Source of the DNA: Diplonema papillatum
Lineage: Eukaryota; Euglenozoa; Diplonemea; Diplonemida; Diplonemidae
Length of the DNA: 64,000 bases
Direction: 5' to 3'
NCBI GenBank assembly: GCA_030068145.1
Contig: JAPJBO010000296.1
Coordinates: forward strand, 178,068 to 242,067
Numbering within the stretch: the first letter of the stretch is position 1; each line of letters opens with the position of its first letter. Under the pieces are notes generated by a model. That model saw only the letters and a list, made by a program, of their open reading frames with translations. It was not told where the DNA came from and did not search any database. The translations under genes were made by a program, and so were the position numbers. Shown here piece by piece: positions 11,801 through 23,180 of the stretch.

Positions 11801-13582
11801 TGCGAATTCGTTCTTTTCTTTGAACTAAGTTTGTTTATTGTGCCACCCACAGAAAGGATGTTAACCATGTTAAACGACACATAAGACATCAAAGCATACC
11901 TTCGGAGTCCACGCATCTGCTGATGTCAACTTTAGCCATCCTGGTTTCTCCTCAGTCGCCCCAATCTGTGTTTGTTCCAAGATTTTTCGCTGATTTCCCC
12001 GTTTAGAGCGGTTTGTGCTACACTGCTCACTAGATATGACATGTAAAGTGCTCGCAGTTCTTATGACACACAGATTTTGTTTGTGCGCACCAGGAACTCG
12101 CCTGCTTTGGTAAGATCGGGTTTCATGTAGCACGTTGCCAACTACTAAACTTTAGTAGCAACCATGCATTGCGAACACAAAAAAAACGAAAAGTATTCCG
12201 GGTACCTTGGCGCCGTCGGTCATCGAAGCGAGCACGTCGGATCGAGTATCGGGTCCGCTGTGCAGGTTCCAGTGCCGGGAGGTCGGCCCGAGACGCAGTT
12301 CGTACTGTTGGCTGGCCTCGCTGTGCTGCTGCGGCTTCTGCGGTGGGGTCCAAGCTGAGCCCGGGGCTGGTGCCGGGACGAAGGAAGGATCGTGAGGTGT
12401 CTCGGCGCCGACGCCCTGCTGTTCTCCCGCGTGCACGGCGCCCGGCGACGAGCCGACCCGCGATTCCCTTTTGCTGGGCGACGAGAAGAAGCCGTCGGGC
12501 GAGCCCGACGGCGTCCGGGGCGACTTCGAGGACCGCCACGTGTCGTGGCTCGAGAACGGGTTCACGGCGGCCGCCAACGGAGCAAACCCTCCCTTCGGCG
12601 TCGCGGGCCGCGTCGGGCCGTGCGCGTGGACGAGGGCGCGGAAGCTCGCGTCTTCGTCGGCTTCGACGGCGCGCCGGAGCGAATCTTGGCGGTCGTCGAG
12701 CGCGTGCCGCCGCTCGCTCGGCCGCGACTGCACCGACGGCCTCCGGAAGCGCGGGTCCCGCGCTTCGCTGGCGGGTGCTAGCTGCGGCGAGGCGGCGGGG
12801 CTCGGGAACGGCGACGCCTCCGAGACGTCGGGCGCGCGCCGCTCGCTGCCGCTGTGCATGATCCCGTGCAGAACGGCCTGCACGACGTCCGAAGGCGTGC
12901 CCGGCGTACCCGTGCCGGCGCCGCCCGCAGCCGTGTCGACCGTCATCCTGCGGCGGTAAGCCTCCGGGTCGAGCCCGTCGTCGCGGAACGACGGCTCCGT
13001 CGTAGCACTCGACACGCCTTCGAAGCCCGCCGGCGCTGCGGGTGCGAAGACGGGCGTCGTTTGGCCTTGCCCGTCGAGCACCGCCAGGTCCGACAGCTCG
13101 GGCAGGTACCCGGGCACCGCGGGGGTGCTCGCGCCGAAGGCGAAGCGGAACGAAAACGGGTTGCCCGGCGACTGCGGCGACGGCGGCAGCATCGCCTCGT
13201 CGCCGCCGCCCGCCGGCGGCGGCCTGCTGCCGCTGCGGCTCGCGCTGCTGCCGGCCCGGGGGCCCGGGCTCCCCGACCGCGGCGGATCTTCGCGCGGGCT
13301 GGTGGTGTGCTGGGACGCGGCCTGCCGGTGCAACTGCACCGTGCTCGCAGCGCTTGCGCGGCGCCTGCCCGGCGGCTCGCTGTCGGGCGCGCTCCTCTTA
13401 GAGGACAGCGACGCTTCCCTGGCCCCGCTCTTCGCCCGCAAGCTGCCGGCCGGCGTCGGCGTCCGCCGGCTCTGCAGCACGCGCGCGGCGTGGTCGATGT
13501 ACGCTTCCCGTTCCTGGGGCAGCACGCTGAGCGGCCCGGCGTAGCTCCGCAGCCCCCGGGCCCAGGCCCCCCCGCTGATCAT
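8805..13582 (-). CDS. Unknown Pro/Ser-rich protein with SG-x-LRP repeats (four exons, about 1366 aa)
   Basis: Exons: 13582-12206, 11965-11900, 11552-8977, 8886-8805; phases 0, 0 and 2 match at each join. The start is the first ATG of the long frame (MISGGAWARGLRSY); the open frame extends about 45 bp upstream without another ATG. The N-terminal half is disordered and rich in Pro, Ser and Arg. Exon 2 encodes EKPGWLKLTSADAWTPK, running into FAGGFGWHLVSDG. Exon 3 has about five copies of a motif like (T/A)E-x-x-SG-x-LRP, separated by poly-His and poly-Gln tracts. A more ordered C-terminus begins near KKKRVSFLDADGDAVDF. The last exon encodes 26 residues ending VVDGRGNV. No catalytic motif, membrane segment or known domain was recognised. 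Low-complexity linkers plus short repeats suggest a scaffold or nuclear protein, but that is a guess. Confidence 0.65.
10640..11200 (-). repeat. Coding repeats: SG-x-LRP motif with poly-His/Gln spacers
   Basis: In exon 3 of the neighbouring unknown gene, near-identical short motifs recur: TELFSGPLRP, TEVRSGPLRP, AESFSGHPPP, TEVLSGSLRP and DGLFSGSLRP. They are spaced by CAG/CAC-rich tracts encoding Gln and His runs. The same residues are encoded with related codons, so expansion by local duplication is likely. Confidence 0.7.
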
Positions 13583-14703
13583 CAGCGCATCCACGCGGCG
13601 CCTTCGCCGGCAGCGGCGCCCCCGCCGATTCGATCACGATGCCTCAGATGCCCTTGCCCCGGCATTCCTGGTATAGGTAGGCGTATAGGTAGGATGGACA
13701 CATGGATTTGCAAGAACGTGCTTGGAATGGATAGGTGGGGAGTGGGGTTGCAACAACGTTCTTGGGATGGTTATGGGCACAATTGGGTCCCATCTCCGTG
13801 TTTCGGTCCTTTAAGCCACGCGGAAGGCGGACCATCCTGGACAGCGCTGCGAGAGACTGGTGGACATTCCTGCAGCCATGGTAGGTGGCACGAGGCGGCT
13901 ATGAGCACATACACCTTGTCTTAGAAAACGCGACTGACACGGAAACCGTCTCCGCTTCGGCCGTCATTGTTCTCTCCTGGATAGTCGCAACTGCTCTCCG
14001 TCGATGCTCGCGCACTCCTACGCACGCTCACGGGGTTTCGACTCCTCTAATGAGCGACGCGTCGGCGGTGTTGACATCCAGCCGGGCAGGTCACATCCCA
14101 CTCTCGCCTCGCTGATACGATGGGATACACTGCTCAAAGAACGACCACAGGTTCTTGCCGTCTCACCGTTCCGCTATGCTATCTTGCGCCGAGCTTGCCA
14201 CCCACGCCAAAATTAGCATCCCGAGCTTTGCTTTACCGACCATCCGCCCCTAGTCGAGAATTCGAGAGTCTACCGACAGGTCAAGGGAAAAGCTAACTTG
14301 AATTGCAACAGATGAGCAACCCCTGTCAACCCTGGAAAGGGGAGAGGGGAGGTTCCGAACGTATGGCGTGGTGAGGAATGTGCAGGGTTGTTGTGTTCTT
14401 TTTTTGTAAAGAGACCCAGGCCGACACTTCGTTTTGTTCGACGCCAGGTTCGCCTGCGTGTTTTTAGCGTTCGCAAGGCAGCAGCGGTCGCAGGACGAAA
14501 AATGGCGAAACTGTCCAGCGACTTCTTGCCTGAATAATATGGTTCGGTTAGTGTCCAGCACTGGGCAAAAACAAAAAATCGCACGTACACACAGAGGCTA
14601 GAGGTATCTCCGCAACTCGCATGGGGGAGGTGGCGTAACTCACCTGTACCTTCCTCGTGAATCAGCGTTTTTAGCTGAGCCACTCCAGTACTGCTGCCCC
14701 CTT
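13583..14703. other. Intergenic region with one dispersed repeat
   Basis: Nothing coding was recognised. At about 13700-13840 lies a copy of the repeat also found in TOP3A intron 4 (2300-2425). It sits about 120-260 bp upstream of the unknown gene, so it may be a transposable fragment or a shared upstream element. The remainder (13.9-14.7 kb) shows no repeat or RNA signature. Confidence 0.5.
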
Positions 14704-17629
14704 TCAACTGCCAACACGGCTCCCGCTGTAAGAACTCTCGGTGTGCACGGAGCCCGTACTGAGCTTTGCGGAAGCAAGTTGAACCAAGACAACTTCGCTG
14801 CGGTAACTTGTCGATCCTTCTGTGTAGTGCTCTTCACTTCCTGATTTTGACTCCGAGACTCGTTCAAGCAGTGGCTGCTGGACAGCGTGTTTGAGAGCGA
14901 GCAAGTCTTCGATGGAGCGTTCGAAGACGTCGGAAGGGTCACGTCGGCTGCCACTCTCGGACACCCCCCTCGAAAGATTCCGCCGCGCCCTGTTGTGGGG
15001 AGAGCGGGCAGGCTTGCGCCGGGGGCTGGCCACTTGCAGTTCGCCGGTTGCGGGCGACGCGCAGGCAGCGTCAGATCGGGGGCTCATGTCTTGCAGGGAC
15101 CGTTTTCTGGAGGTGCGGGAGCCGTTGCTCGAAAACGAGCTTCGGCACGACGTGTGCTTCCTCGATGCAGCCATCGCGGCCGTGTCGCTCTGCTGGAAGA
15201 GGAAGCTGCCCAACTTCTGCATGTCCCCGAGTTCCATCATCAGCGTCGACGTTGAGCACACTTCGTCCGAGCTAAAGGAAGAGGACCGGTTGCTGAAGGC
15301 GCTGTGGCTTATCTGCCCGTCGCGCCGCGCCGTCATCTCTTCGTCGGTCACCTCGTAGTTGTCTTCGGACTTCCGAACGGGAAATGGGGTTTTCCAAGAC
15401 GTCAGCCAGGACGCGAGCGAGTGTCGTCTCCTGAGTCGGGCGAGCAGGCCAGGGTGGCGTAGTCTGATTTTGTGTTTTGGATGATGAGTCTTGGTTTGCT
15501 CCTGATCTGCTGCGGTGCACTGCGACGGGGCGGAGTTGATGATGGAGTGAGTTGATGACAGGGCTGATAGTGGGCTTCGGCCACAACCTTCATACGCGGG
15601 ATGTCTCGTATTGCTTACTCCTCGGTTGCAGTCCGGCTGTCTAGCGGCCTCGAGAACTAAAAAACAACAGAGAAGCAAAAGTAGAAACAAACGTAGCGGT
15701 ATTTCGTTGTTGCGGCCCCAACCGATCCTGCACCCTCCGTGTCAGCGCACGCGATGCGGGGTTTGAACGTCGGGTGTCGCATAAGGGAACACGAGAGGGA
15801 GCATACAGGCACATCTGGAAGTCGGCGCTCGTCAGGATGAACAGCGTCGAAAGGCGGGTCGTCGTCAGGTTTGTTTCACGGATGGCAGGCTGGGCGAGGC
15901 ATTGCTCGCCGTACCGGTCACCGGAGGTAAGGTACCGGACGGTGACCTGATGCTCGTCAGTCTCGTTCAGCTCGCCCGAAACGACGAAAATACACTCGGC
16001 ACCGTACTCGCCCCTGTGGACCACTGTGACCCCTGGGAGGAGCACTTTCGGGATGAGGCGGTCGACGAGGTCGTCAACCACGGTCGGGTCATCAACGCCG
16101 CGGAACATCGGGAGCTTGGCCAGGGTAGACTTGCTGAGCTCGATCTTCACCTTGGCGTGCAGCGGGTTCGGGAGGTCGTCGAGGATGTCCGACATGCCGA
16201 CGGTGCCGGCCATCCTGAAGACGTAGTGGTAGTGCGATTTGATCTCCTCGCGGAAGCTTTTGGAGAACCCGAGGTTGACCATCGCGTCCGAGACTTCGTC
16301 GATCTTTTTCATGAGGCGGTCCCTGGGGTTCCTCTTTGCCCGCTCCGCCACCGCCGCGCTCACGAACGCTAGCGCAGTCGCATACGTGAACGAGCCTATC
16401 ATCGCGACAACCATCATCAGCAGCACCTGCTGGTCTGATTGCGGAAAGGAGCCCGTGCTGCCATACCCGGACATGTGCTTGATCGTCCAGTCACACCCAA
16501 GCATCCACCGGTGCACGCTGCTAAGCCCGCTGACCGTACTGGCGGTGAGAGGTCTCGATCGCTGCGTAGAATTGAGATTTTCTGGTGGAGAGGGTTCTAC
16601 CAGAACAGCAGTGACTCCATGAGACCGAACGAAGAAGACTTGACTGCTGTTTCGCCAGATAAAAAGGTACAAGAACAGAAGAAATTTCATGCGCGTCGTT
16701 CATTAGATGACGCGAAGACTCCAAATGCGCTCCACTCACCACGAGGGTTGCATCGATTGTGCTCTTTACATAAAACTAAAGCGAAGGAGGGCGGGGGTGC
16801 GGCACACCTCAAGGTTGCCTTGCAAGACAATTTCCCAGCAGCAGGAGAATAGGTGGATGATCATGAGGACAGGGATGACGTATTTCGTGCAGCGGTAAGC
16901 ACCGTAGCTGGCACGAAGCGGCCGGTCGTTCGAGGTCCTGGCCCACTCGTACCAGAGCGTGGGGGCAAGCACCATTTTGTTGAGCTGAGCGTATGGACTG
17001 CCATCGAACAGCCCCCATGCCAACACACCCGTCGGCACCGCTGCGATCAAGTAGACATAGAAGCTGGTAGTGGCAAGTTGGTGGCGCGCTATAAGCCGAG
17101 GCGTCGTCACGAGCATGCCGTGGCTCGTGAAAGGCGTGCAGAGCAGGTGTACAATGCGAGCCAGGGTGACGAAGTCGGCCACCAGGTCCTCGATGAGCAT
17201 CGTTCGCGATGACCAGTCGGCGGCGAACACCGTCCGCAGAGGCAGGCTGACCAACTCGTGCACGGCGACCGCGACGAACACGTATCCGAACACTAATCCC
17301 GCTGCCTGAGCTAGTCCGTTCTGCGTCTTCTTCCGCTTGTCGGTTCCGATCGGGTGCCGGTTTTTATTGATCACGGGTGGCGCGACTAAGCTCCGCGACT
17401 GCCTGCGACTTTGAACTTCATCCGCGAGAGCGGACTCCTGCAGTTCAATGCACAGGTCCTGCGCGCTCATCATACCTCGCACATCACCGGCCAACGAACG
17501 AGACGGCCGCCAAGTCATCGAAGCGTTGTTAATGTCGTTCAACTCCACACCCGACAACGCGTTGGGCAGCGGAGGCAGCGGGGGCAGTACGCTTGGCATA
17601 GACACCTCGCCGTCAGCCGGCCAGTCCAT
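14704..17629 (-). CDS. Cyclic-nucleotide-gated/HCN-like cation channel (three exons, about 767 aa)
   Basis: Plasma-membrane channel predicted to open on cAMP/cGMP binding. Exons: 17629-16808, 16561-15807, 15430-14704; phases 0 and 2 match. Hydrophobic segments S1-S5 span about residues 108-272. Exon 2 holds the pore loop with filter SGYGS (about 305-309), S6 (about 320-345), a C-linker and a cyclic-nucleotide-binding domain (about 430-526) with PGVTVVHRGEYG and YGEQCL followed by RETNLTT. The Gly-Glu and later Arg-x-Thr fit the phosphate-binding cassette. The GYG filter suggests K+ permeability. The S4 region has only scattered arginines and lysines, so strong voltage sensing is doubtful. Exon 3 is a Ser-rich cytoplasmic tail. 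The open frame continues about 45 codons upstream without an ATG, so an upstream 5' exon is possible. Confidence 0.82.
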
Positions 17630-18914
17630 CTGGCCAACCACCTCACGGGGAAGACCCACAACTAGGCCTCCACTCGTATTCCGCTCCTCGATGATTGTAA
17701 TGTGGCGGTTAGCTCACGGTTGGCTCAGCCGCCCACTCCTTCCCGCCACCAGCCTGCGACTTCGGTTTCGAGTGTCAAATACAAAGTTTGCTTTGTGCTC
17801 GGTCCCCGCGCGCAAGTTTTGGATTTTTTTCGAAAGAAATTACCCCGGCCGTTGTGGCAGCGAATCTTCTGTACTACGGTACTTTTATTGGGCTTCCTGT
17901 GGAACGTTGGTATCGAACGGCAGTTTGTTACCCGCCATATTTCTCTCAAGAGCGAGCTTGTTCGTCGGTTTTTCACTGCTGCACTGGTTGCAGCTGCATC
18001 AGCATAGATGAGGGGCATATGACTCCTAAGCTGCAAGAAGACCTCATGGCACATGTCCACAAGATGATAACCCAGCCGCCAGGCCACAGTCCCCTATGCT
18101 TGCGCGTGTTTGACGTGACAAAAATGCGTACGTATGGTGCTTGTTTTAACTCTTCAGGGACGGATTCTCTTTTTTTCTTTCGTGTGATGAACGGTCCAGA
18201 CGCTGTTGCAAACGGTCTGGGGGAAAAAACAGAGCGCTGATGGTTGGGTCCGAGGACGAAAAGCTAGGTGCGGAGTAGTGACGGCTTTTCAGGCGCAAAT
18301 GCCTTGCGTGTTTGGAAGCTCTTTGTCGGAGGGCGGGTTGCAGCGGCACCGTGTTGGTTGCCAGGAGGATCCATGACCGGCCAGAGCGCAGTGTATAAGC
18401 ACCTGCTTTGTAGGAAACACTTGAGGAAGCTGCAAAGATGTAAATGTGCCCACACGAAGCACAGGTGAATCTGGGTTCAGTGGCGCGTAAGCGTTCAACA
18501 AAAAAGACTCACTTTGTAGTTGTGTCCCCCTCTAGCCTCCTTCGAAGTAAGCACAATGCAGCCGCTCGAGTAGTTTATAAGAAACTAAACACATCCGCCC
18601 GGTTTGGTTTGTGCGCTTCTAGCGATGTGTGATTTCCCATCTGCTTGGACATGTTTGCACCTCGCACCCCCGCACGCCTGCTGGCCTTTTGTACTGAACG
18701 ATGCTCTATTTTGAATGAAAGTCCAAGGCACAATCGCCGCGTGGACACATGCTGCGGTACATTCGCATTTCCTGTTCGTAATGCATGCTAGAGGAGGAGC
18801 GCGGGGCTACCGACTCAAGAACAACTATCGCCAGAGCTTCCCGAAAGAGAAAATAACACAGACGCACGGCCGAGGAAATGCTTGCACAAAATCGAGCAGG
18901 CAACCAACCGATGC
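17630..18914. other. Intergenic, 1.3 kb
   Basis: This lies between the channel gene's 5' end and the 3' end of the WD40-like gene. No tRNA, repeat or convincing exon was found. An in-frame extension of the channel reaches about 17710 (HITIIEERNTSGG), so a first exon may lie in this gap. Confidence 0.4.
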
Positions 18915-20838
18915 TTAAAAAGCTACAAGGTAGCGAGCGAAAGGTTGGACAGCTTGTCGAGGGCGCAGCGGGCCCAGGGAGAAGTCCTTGGAGTCGATGT
19001 CAGGCGCGGCACTGCTGCGGTGAGCGGAAGTGCCGACGAAGGCGGTGAGCTGGCCGGGCAGGGGGGTGGTCGAGTGGGCGAGGCTTCCTGCGTAGCGGCA
19101 GAGGCGGGCGAGAGACACGAGAGATGAGTGGAAGCGGGCGTCGGCGACGAGTTCGTCAGACGACCCATCGAGAAGGGACGACATCCAGAAAACGAGGCGC
19201 TCCGAGCTCGGCACGCCGAGACGGTCCAGCAATTCTTGCCCGACGCTGTCGAGGCGGGATACCAAACGCGTGTGCAGGTAGTCGAGCAGACGCAGAAGCG
19301 CGTCGGGGGGCAGCTCACAGCTTAACTCGACCGCGAGTTCCAGCGGGCACGGCAGCGACCCGCACGAAACGACCGCGTCCACCACCGACAGCGTCCGCTT
19401 GTTGAACGAACCTTCCGGCGCGACGAGGAGCTTCACGGACTGCACCAACGGCCCGGTGGGCACAGCACCGCTAAGGCAGCCAGCCGCATTCTTCAACAGC
19501 CGGTGCTGCCGTGCCTCTGCGAGACTGGGCAGCAGGGACGGGCACAAAGAAGGAATCAAGACGAACTGAGGGGACGCTCCCGAAGCAGCGGACAGGACAC
19601 GGTCCAGCACGTCCCACCAGCGGTGTCGCAGGCAGGCGTTCAGCGCCGCGGTGACATCGTCAGCCGACGGCGTCCTCGCTTTTGAGTCAAACGCACGGAG
19701 GACGTCCGCCTCGGCGTTGAAGGCCGGCGCATGCTTTTCGCTGCGCTCCGCTGCCTTGATCGCTGCCGCCCACCCGCTGAGAATGTCGCGAGAAGACGTC
19801 CCGGACAAGTCGACGCGTGCGATGACCGACTTCGCGACGCCCTGGCTCCGCTTCTTCTTCGCCGAAAGCCCCTCTGCGACCGGCTTCCCCCCAGGGGCGG
19901 CGACGCGGGCCCTCGCCAGCAGGGCACCCGCGAGGCTTTTCGACTCGAGCGAGCTCGGCTCCCACGTCAACTTGTCTTCGAACGCTGCCCAATGGTACCC
20001 TGGCGTCGCCGCGTAAAACGACGCGCCAAACCCGACAGTCGCGGTGCGGACCCCCGCCGCGCTGACGTCGAGCGCCGGCTCCTTTAACGTGGTGGGCGCG
20101 TCGATCTGGCAACCGTACTTCAAATCGATGGACAACACCGACACTTCGCGAGAGGCCGGGTTCGCGACGGCGACCGCGAGAAGGTGCTCGTCCGTGAATC
20201 CGAAGTTAACGCACGCGGGGGAAGGGGCGTTGACGATCAATTCACTCTGCACCCGGGCCACGCTCCACGAAAACAGGCGCAGCTCACCGCCCGCGTCGTC
20301 GGCAGCCGCCGCCGGGTCCTGTACCACAGGCGCCTTCTTCACTGCCCCGCCCTTCCACAAGGCCACCCAGTAGTCCCCCCCTTGCAGGTGCAGCTTTTCC
20401 AACCCGGGCTCAACATCTACAACGCCGACTCTGGCAACCGCGAACGCCCGCGAGCTCACCCGCACGACGAGGAGCTTCCGATCGTGCGCCTTCGCGGACC
20501 CCTGCTTAGTCATTATGTATAGCAGATAGCTGTCATCGGGCAGCTCGACGCCAGCGCAAGCCCACACAACAGTTCCCTTCACCGCGTCCTGGAAGGGCAG
20601 GTCCAGAGGCCCCGCTATCTCCGTGGTGTACGGATTGAATAGAAAAAGCTTCGGTGTGCTCTCCACGTTCACTAGAACCGATACGCACTGTGTCCTGTGG
20701 AACCCTCTCCGCCGGTCTATCTGGGGAGCGACGACATGCGAAATATCGGCACCCAGGTGGAGGCCGGTTGCCAGGTGCATCGCTTTGTCGAATCCTGGAC
20801 TCCAGGTCACCAAGTGGTCCGGAGCTAGGGCCGCCACG
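18915..20838 (-). CDS. Beta-propeller plus helical protein, NOL11/UTP-like (5' exon not found)
   Basis: About 640 residues are open in one exon, ending TAA at 18917-18915. The first ~270 residues have the rhythm of WD-type blades (YVAALAPDHLVTWSPG, LFLFNPYTTEIAGPL, KLLVVRVSSRAFAV, SREVSVLSIDL). There follows a basic linker with SAKKKRSQG and a helical C-terminal half including ALNACLRHRWWDVLDRVL, LLDYLHTRLVSRL and VFWMSSLLDGSSDELV. A propeller with a helical tail ending in a W/F-xx-LLD region is the layout of nucleolar small-subunit processome proteins such as NOL11. The match is by pattern only, so ribosome biogenesis is inference. The sequence before the frame ends TTGTAG and looks like an acceptor, with the exon opening at about 20838 in mid-protein; I could not place the start exon. 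Confidence 0.5.
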
Positions 20839-21047
20839 TACCTACAACATTTTGTATTTTCTGCACCGCAAAAACTGTTCGGGACGATGACCCGTTACTC
20901 TATGTGGGAAACATCAACTTCGAGAGAATGCACTACGCTGCGTGACCTTGAATTCCGTTGTCCCGCAATACATTTCAAGTTCATATAAAACGTGGGGGAA
21001 GAACTGAGTATTCTAAGTTTGGGGTTTGTTCTGGTGGCAATCGTGTT

Positions 21048-21450
21048 TTAGATGCGATGAGGTTCTGGTCGAAAAAGCTGGTCAAAGCGCCACGAGGCCG
21101 CGAGTGGGCACGTCTGGTAGGCCAGCGACTTAGCCTGTGCAAAACCAAAGCAAACCTCAATTGCGCCACCGCACTGCCGTACTTGTGAGCACCCGCCGTG
21201 ATAACCGAGCATCCTGTTCGCACCAGCCACTCGCGATCTCTCTCGTTCAGTCGGTGAACCTGTTTCATTTTTATGTGTGCTCTGGTAGTTTAAGGTTGAG
21301 AAATCAGGCAATCCAAAGAGCCGTTCGCACGTGCATTCTTGTAAGACGGCATACCTTTACACCACGGTTCTTCATCACGACTAGGATGGAATCCTCAACC
21401 GTTCGCAGCTCCGTCGCATGAGCGTGTAAATCTGCAGCAAGGGCGGACAT
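21048..21450 (-). CDS. Small two-exon protein, 60 aa, unknown
   Basis: Exon 1 is 21450-21355 (ATG to GTAAAG, then donor GTATGC). Exon 2 is 21134-21048 (acceptor TTTTGCACAG, stop TAA). Both junctions are phase 0. The predicted protein starts MSALAADLHAHATELRTVED, a likely amphipathic helix, and ends WRFDQLFRPEPHRI. It is too short for the usual ORF screens. Good splice signals, protein-like composition and position upstream of the WD40-like gene on the same strand support it. No family was recognised. Confidence 0.5.
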
Positions 21451-21654
21451 GGTCCCTCCGATTCCCACTCCACCCCTTCTACTTGTTGTTTGCTTTGAGC
21501 CGGAAAGAGATAGTCAAACACGCCCTTCTGACGTCGGGCCTTCGCACGTACCGCCAGTGGGTGGCGCGGTGGTGGCGTCATCGGTGGAGTCAATTGCCAT
21601 TGTAGTCCGTGCTTTGTTAGATTTTGCCATTATAGTCTGTGTTTCCTTGTGGAT

Positions 21655-22000
21655 GTGCATGGAAAAAACAGGGGAGATCTCATTCTCTTGCATCGGGCCG
21701 TACCGTTAACCGCAGTAGGTCTCCTAGGCTAAAAGCCTCTGGCCGACAGCAATGTAGGTAAGGGAAGTCGGCAAACTGGATCCGTAGCTTCGGGAAAAGG
21801 ATTGGCTCTGAGGACACATGCGGGATTGTCAGTGCGGGTCAGGTCTGGGCTCAGATTGAAGGTGCTGTAGTGGCGCTCTCGGGTGCTACCCGCGGCTCCT
21901 GATTTCTTCCCGGCCTTCTTGCATGTTGTGCCCGCAATGAAGTGCTTGGAACTGTTACGAACAAGAGGAATCCAATTCAAAACCAATGTCATGCCACTTG
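21655..22000 (+). rRNA. 28S (LSU) rRNA fragment, diverged, probably a pseudogene
   Basis: The plus strand matches eukaryotic 28S rRNA around the GTACTGATAACCGCAGCAGG segment: CGTACCGTTAACCGCAGTAG, then GTAGGTAAGGGAAGTCGGCA, GATCCGTAGCTTCGGGAAAA and GGATTGGCTCTGAGG. An expansion-like stretch follows, then GGAACTGTTACGAACAAGAG, where the canonical rRNA has GGAACTGGTACGGACAAGGG. Several universally conserved positions are changed, and only about 350 nt are present with no flanking rRNA. It is probably a decayed copy transposed into the gene region. The minus strand yields a spurious ORF with the well-known antisense-rRNA peptide LTRTDNPACVLRANPFPEAT. Confidence 0.7.
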
Positions 22001-23010
22001 GGACCCAAGTGGGAAAGCTCATTCTTACTTTTTCATGCTCGCCTTTTGTTGCTCAAGAGCAGCTTTCATCATCCGCGCATTCCTTTTTCTCTCCTGCGAC
22101 TTGGGTCCCCAACTTGGGTCCCAAACTTGCCCAAAATCTTGGTAGCAATGGACAGGACTGTAGATCTAACAACGTGGATGTAGTGGTAGCTATAATGGCA
22201 AAATCTAAGGAACATGGACTATAATGGCAAAATCAAGAATCGTGGCAAAGTTCCCGGCGTCGTGGGAGGAAGGGACCCGCGGCCAAGTCGGGGTTGTCGG
22301 CCACCAAGGCCGTCGGCGGAGAAACTGGCGGCGGCAAGCACAGCTCGCCGCCAAAGCTCCACAAGTGGCCATCGCAGTGCCATGATACTAGCGCAACAAC
22401 GTTGACGAAACAAACGAAAAAGGGCTCGTTACCGACGATGGGCAAACAGGATCTACGGGAGAACGGCACGAAGGTCACTTCACGGCGACACCTTGGAGTC
22501 CTGACGAAAGCAACTTTGTTTGTGTAGGCAGTGTGGAAATCCTTGGAAACCGACAGTGTCAAGCGGGGAAACTTGCAAGACGTGCCTACGGATCCGATCC
22601 GTGTGCCTTCTCGCTTGAACCGGTTGGACACCAGTTGTGACGCGAAACGAACAAGTCATCAGCAGAGCGACTGGATTATCGTGCCTAGACTATTCGCCTT
22701 TGGGGCCACGCCTCCTCTTCCTGGGACGAGGCCAACGAGACGATGTGGTATTTTTCCGTTTGCTGTGGTGTTGGTTGTAGCTACAGTCTCAATCAGTTCA
22801 TTTATGAAATAATAAAAACCTCACTCATATGCTTGTGTCTGTCACTCTCGTCCACCGCTCCTGGTCTGGAGCTGTCGTTTCTTTTGCAGCCTGCAGTCCA
22901 GGACATTACTGGGGTCGAATACAAGAGGTATCGCCGCGCCGATCCTGCAAGAAATAGAAAAAGTACCGCAAACCCGGAACCCCCTTTTTCTTGAAAGACG
23001 CACGTAATTG
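22001..23010. other. Intergenic, no gene recognised
   Basis: The only structure is a short cluster of the 13-bp CTTGGGTYCCAAA-type unit (about 22092-22140, three imperfect copies), related to the array at 30424-30570 and a cluster at 23503-23545. No RNA gene or convincing exon was seen. Confidence 0.4.
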
Positions 23011-23014
23011 TGGT

Positions 23015-23180
23015 TCGGGTCTATTTTTCACGGCTCTCTTCATCGGAGCTGAACGCGAGCACATTTTCGCCGGAAAAGGTCCGCTACACGGGCCAGCAAA
23101 GAAGTGGGTCGATTCCCGTCCTGACCAATGAAACCCTGTGGGTTCCATGTCCGGTGCCCCGCGTCAGCACCTCAGACAGC
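23015..23180 (+). repeat. Solo unit of the 200-bp tRNA-box repeat
   Basis: This resembles one unit of the tandem array at 41.8-43.4 kb: GGGTCTATTTTTCACGG, CTCTTCATCGGAGCTGA, GGTCCGCTACACGGGCCAGC, GGGTCGATTCCCGTCCTGA and CGGTGCCCCGC in the same order and spacing. It lies about 18 kb from that array, so the unit is dispersed as well as tandem. A weaker relative of part of the unit follows at 23260-23350. Confidence 0.65.

Noticed and set aside
21729-22022. Minus ORF containing LTRTDNPACVLRANPFPEAT, similar to proteins annotated as senescence-associated
   Set aside because: It is the antisense translation of 28S rRNA sequence, a known annotation artefact.
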